A stretch of 64,000 bases of DNA from Candidatus Saccharimonadota bacterium (lineage in GTDB: Bacteria > Patescibacteriota > Saccharimonadia > Saccharimonadales > Saccharimonadaceae), in the NCBI GenBank assembly GCA_027492255.1, contig JAPUFB010000004.1, positions 124,001 to 188,000 of the forward strand. The letters are read 5' to 3'. Shown here one piece after another: positions 61,274 to 64,000 of this stretch. Position 1 is the stretch's first letter, and every line of letters starts with the position of its first letter. The notes beneath the pieces are model-generated. The model worked only from the letters and a program-made list of their open reading frames with translations. It searched no databases and had not been told where the DNA came from. The translations under genes and the position numbers were made by a program.

Positions 61274-62632
61274 CTAAAAATTTTCTATATTCATACGTGT
61301 TTGCTCGGTCGTATCCCTATCCCTCACCGTCACCGTTCCGTCTTCCAAAGTCTGGAAGTCGACAACCACACAGGCTGGAGTGCCGATTTCGTCCTGGCGG
61401 CGATAGCGTTTGCCGATATTACCGTTGTCGTCCCATTCGCAGACGTATTTTTTCGAAAGTTCTGCGTAGACTTCGCGCGCTTTAGCGACAAGCTCGGGTT
61501 TGTTTTTCAGCAGCGGGAACACAGCATATTGCACCGGCGCAAGTTCGGGTTTGAGTTTCAACACCGTGCGAGTTTCACCATTTTCAAGCTCTTCAACACC
61601 GAGCGCATCAGAGATAACCGCGAGAAACACCCGCCCAAGTCCCATCGACGTCTCAAGTACCCAGGGGATGAATTTCTCATTTGTTATCGGATCGCGATAA
61701 TTAAGATCTGTACCGCTAAACTTCATGTGCTGCGAGAGGTCGTAGTCGGTTCGGTCATGAATTCCTTCGACTTCGTCAAATCCGTAACTCGGGAATTCGT
61801 ATTCAATATCCCAGGCATCTTTGGCGTAAAACACGAGGTTTTCGTGCTGATGCCAGCGCAGTTTTTCGGGTCGAATACCGAGATCGTTCACATACCAGTC
61901 CCACCTGTCCTGTTTGATGCGGTCGTAGGCTTCTTTGTTCTCGTTTGGACGAATGAAATACTGCGTGTCAGCCTGTTCAAACTCACGAACTCGGAACAAG
62001 AAGTTTCGCGGAGAGATTTCGTTGCGGAAGGCCTTACCTATTTGCGCGACACCAAACGGCACTTTCATGCGCGTCGTGTCGACGATATTTTTGAAGTTCA
62101 GATAGATGCCTTGGCAGGCTTCGCCCGGTAGATACACTGGTCGGTCGCCATTTTCCGTGAAGTCACCAAGGTTAGATTTCACTAGCAAATTGAACGGCTT
62201 CGCCTCTGTAAAATTCTGCTTGCCACAGTTTGGACACTTGATCTTGTCGCGGTTTTCGTCAAAGAGCTTATTCAGCTCCTCTGGTGACATTTTTTCGTCA
62301 GCTTGCACGCCAACTCTCGCGAGTTCCTTGTCGACACGTATGCGAGCATTGCACTCTCTGCACTCCGCGAGAGGGTCGGCAAATCCGCCAACATGGCCGG
62401 ATGCTTCCCAAACTTTCGGGTTCTTAAACATGGCGCTGTCGAGGCCAATGTAGTCTTCTTTTAGATAGACGTTTCGCTTCCACCACGATTTCTTAATGTT
62501 ATTTAAGAGTTCAACGCCATACGGACCAAAGTCGTACAACCCTGCTTCACCCCCGTAAATTTCACTTCCTGCATACACAAAACCACGACGTTTCGTGAGC
62601 GCAATGACGTCGTCCATTTTTATCTCTGACAC
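61274..62632 (-). CDS. glyS: Glycyl-tRNA synthetase, single-chain (alpha2 type)
   Basis: 452 residues of class II type. N-terminal KRRGFVYAGSEIYGG and YDFGPYGVELLNNIK, a zinc-binding Cys cluster (CRECN and CPNCGKQN at about 90-145), motif 2 FRNEISPRNFLFRVREFEQ, motif 3 in ETSMGLGRVFLA, and a C-terminal anticodon-binding domain. GTG start with AAGGGA about 12 nt upstream; an ATG 5 codons later is possible. A TATAAT and a 7-bp hairpin lie in the roughly 50-nt leader. Confidence 0.95.
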   Translation of the reverse strand: MSEIKMDDVIALTKRRGFVYAGSEIYGGEAGLYDFGPYGVELLNNIKKSWWKRNVYLKEDYIGLDSAMFKNPKVWEASGHVGGFADPLAECRECNARIRVDKELARVGVQADEKMSPEELNKLFDENRDKIKCPNCGKQNFTEAKPFNLLVKSNLGDFTENGDRPVYLPGEACQGIYLNFKNIVDTTRMKVPFGVAQIGKAFRNEISPRNFLFRVREFEQADTQYFIRPNENKEAYDRIKQDRWDWYVNDLGIRPEKLRWHQHENLVFYAKDAWDIEYEFPSYGFDEVEGIHDRTDYDLSQHMKFSGTDLNYRDPITNEKFIPWVLETSMGLGRVFLAVISDALGVEELENGETRTVLKLKPELAPVQYAVFPLLKNKPELVAKAREVYAELSKKYVCEWDDNGNIGKRYRRQDEIGTPACVVVDFQTLEDGTVTVRDRDTTEQTRMNIENF

Positions 62633-62783
62633 TGTAGTAGTTCCCTTTCCCTATGTTGGCAACATAGCGGTAAATATTTGTCTTCATTATACCATAAATC
62701 ACTCTGTTAGTAGAGTCTCAGCTGCTTTATTTTTCATGCATTTTACAGTATAATAACCCTACCCGTACGAGAGAGGAATAGCT

Positions 62784-62933
62784 GTGGCTCGAAAGAAGTC
62801 CGAGGACAGTGGACTGGACCTGAAAGCGAAAATCGTCTTCACCATCATGGACGTCATCTCGCTCATCATCCTTCCCTTCTACTTCGCTCAGAAGCGCATC
62901 AAGGCGTGGACCGAGCGAAAGAAGTCTCACTGA
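62784..62933 (+). CDS. Orphan cassette small membrane protein, 49 aa
   Basis: GTG-initiated frame: basic start (VARKKSEDSG), one hydrophobic helix (about 17-34, IVFTIMDVISLIILPFYF) and a basic tail (QKRIKAWTERKKSH). AGAGAGGA lies about 7 nt before the GTG. A -10 (TATAAT near 62749) and a 15-bp terminator frame it. Codons are GC-rich (AAG, ATC, CTC). Size and charge recall small membrane toxins, holin-like or regulatory peptides, but no family can be named. Confidence 0.6.
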   Translation: MARKKSEDSGLDLKAKIVFTIMDVISLIILPFYFAQKRIKAWTERKKSH

Positions 62934-62947
62934 ACAACATCACGGGC

Positions 62948-62994
62948 AGCCCCGGCTCACTTACCCTCTAAGGAGAGGAAAGTGAGCCGGGGCT
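62948..62994 (+). terminator. 15-bp terminator of the small membrane protein cassette
   Basis: AGCCCCGGCTCACTT at 62948-62962 pairs perfectly with 62980-62994; an inner CCTCT/AGAGG helix closes the loop. Confidence 0.92.
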
Positions 62995-63094
62995 CTCAAT
63001 ATTCTAAAAAATTAACTTGTGCTGCATCAGACAAGTGTTCGTTGTTTTTACATCAACATCTCTCCTCTGTTGTTTTCGGTGTTGAATATTACTG

Positions 63095-63123
63095 TTGTAT
63101 TTTTAATACGCTGGTGCTATAAC
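63095..63123 (+). promoter_or_regulatory. Promoter of the 63170 gene
   Basis: TTGTAT (63095-63100), 17-nt spacer, extended -10 with TATAAC (63118-63123). Its position argues that ATG 63125 is not the start. Confidence 0.65.
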
Positions 63124-63169
63124 GATGACAGGTTACTTTTTTATAAAAAACATATATCCCTCAAATAAT

Positions 63170-63928
63170 ATGAGTCCTAAAGTCGAAGCAATATTGATTG
63201 ATGCTACTACGCATATTGATTTCGTGAAAGAGTCAACTGACCCTGTTGCTATTGAAACTGCTGGCTCGCCTACTATTGATATCGAACGACTTGAGACCGC
63301 TTTTGCTCGTGATGCGGTATCGAGAATATTTAAATGGCTCGAGAATGACTCCGTTAACAGTCCTGACTACCTCACTTCGGCCGCGTATACAGCCCCACGC
63401 GCTTGGCTCGAATCAAATGCGATTCATATCCAGCATCAAATCCAAGAAGACCTTGCACATCTTACTACCGAGCACATCGAAGAAGATGTAGTTACTGCAC
63501 GCGATGTCTACGACCCGAATCATCATAAAACTCATATCAATATGGCGAATGGTCAGCTGGAAAATACAGCAAAGATCTTTGACGCATCAGATTTTATGTA
63601 TGCCGGTATTGAAGAGGTTATGCAGGAGGCGGGGCGACTTAATCCTGAAGTGACGATCGAAGCAACAAATCAACGATCAGTTCGAGCAATCGGAGCTATG
63701 GTTGTTCGGCACCTCTATCTCGAAATACTGGCGAGCGAAACGCCTGCCGTTCTCACCGTAGAGCGTATGGATACTATTAGTGCAGTATTCAAGCAAAATA
63801 TCCTCTCAGCCGTTAGACACATCGCCCTCCTTGAGCAACGTGCGTCTAGACTTGCGTCAGCAACCGAATCCCCTACCGAGGTATCACCCGCTCAGCAAGA
63901 TAGCGACATCTCTCAATTAGCGGCGTAA
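63170..63928 (+). CDS. Hypothetical helical protein, 252 aa
   Basis: Soluble, mostly helical protein with acidic surface (MSPKVEAILIDATTHIDFVKEST...). ATG 63170 is chosen since a possible ATG at 63125 lies at the predicted transcription start. Neither has a clear Shine-Dalgarno. A Thr/Pro/Ser-rich tail ends the protein. No domain recognised. A terminator follows, so it is probably monocistronic. Confidence 0.6.
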   Translation: MSPKVEAILIDATTHIDFVKESTDPVAIETAGSPTIDIERLETAFARDAVSRIFKWLENDSVNSPDYLTSAAYTAPRAWLESNAIHIQHQIQEDLAHLTTEHIEEDVVTARDVYDPNHHKTHINMANGQLENTAKIFDASDFMYAGIEEVMQEAGRLNPEVTIEATNQRSVRAIGAMVVRHLYLEILASETPAVLTVERMDTISAVFKQNILSAVRHIALLEQRASRLASATESPTEVSPAQQDSDISQLAA

Positions 63929-63958
63929 TTCCTTTGACATTTGCCGCTACCGATGGTG

Positions 63959-63981
63959 ATTGCGCTGAGATAAGGCGCAAT
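63959..63981 (+). terminator. 7-bp terminator with T run
   Basis: ATTGCGC at 63959-63965 pairs with 63975-63981, followed by ATTTTTA. Confidence 0.85.
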
Positions 63982-64000
63982 ATTTTTATATGCTCGGTCG

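Noticed and set aside
1-64000. Prophage or insertion sequence
   Set aside because: No transposase, integrase, capsid, portal or tail protein was recognised, and no long terminal inverted repeats with target duplication were seen.

Overview
The window looks like a chromosomal segment of a streamlined Patescibacteria (CPR) bacterium, most likely Candidatus Saccharibacteria (TM7). This rests on compact gene packing, the standard genetic code, small conserved membrane proteins (sortase, PEGA protein, DUF3048 and DUF4367-like proteins), a sigma-region-4/HARE-HTH protein, a large TraG/HerA-like ATPase, a Gram-positive style peptidoglycan machinery and no visible biosynthesis operons. No transposase, integrase, CRISPR array or rRNA gene was seen.

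Layout. 0-7.7 kb: 5'-truncated L,D-transpeptidase, 2H phosphoesterase-like protein, tRNA-Leu, sortase, PEGA protein, DUF4367-like protein, an orphan cassette and gltX. 7.8-17.8 kb: DUF3048 protein, histidine kinase and receiver, tRNA-Glu, VTT-domain protein, ABC-2 exporter, then a response regulator-histidine kinase-GH5 glucanase operon. 17.8-27.2 kb: acyltransferase-like membrane protein, GT39-like glycosyltransferase, MacB-like ABC exporter, a third kinase/receiver pair and an rRNA pseudouridine synthase. 27.3-41.7 kb: der, pth, orphan cassettes, a strong candidate for an unassigned ~360-nt structured RNA opposite dprA, topA, the sigma4-HARE protein and the TraG-like ATPase. 42.3-50 kb (minus strand): division and wall cluster rsmH, short ORF, ftsL-like, ftsI-like, mraY, ftsW, murG, ftsQ-like. 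50-64 kb: 0.8 kb AT-rich gap, HAD-YvcK-GH1 operon, PIF1-like helicase, FKBP, Nudix, glyS and several unknowns.

Two expression styles stand out. Many housekeeping genes have a TATAAT-like -10 hexamer 6-10 nt before the start codon, which predicts leaderless or nearly leaderless mRNA. In contrast, at least eight orphan transcription units of one or two genes (a truncated ninth opens the window) look self-contained: mostly a canonical -35/-10, a leader with Shine-Dalgarno, AAG-rich and often GC-richer codons, and a long GC-rich terminator hairpin at or near the stop. They resemble phage 'moron' cassettes, all lie on the plus strand, and are the best candidate here for an undescribed system.

All assignments come from reading sequence and motifs. 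No database search or folding program was run.
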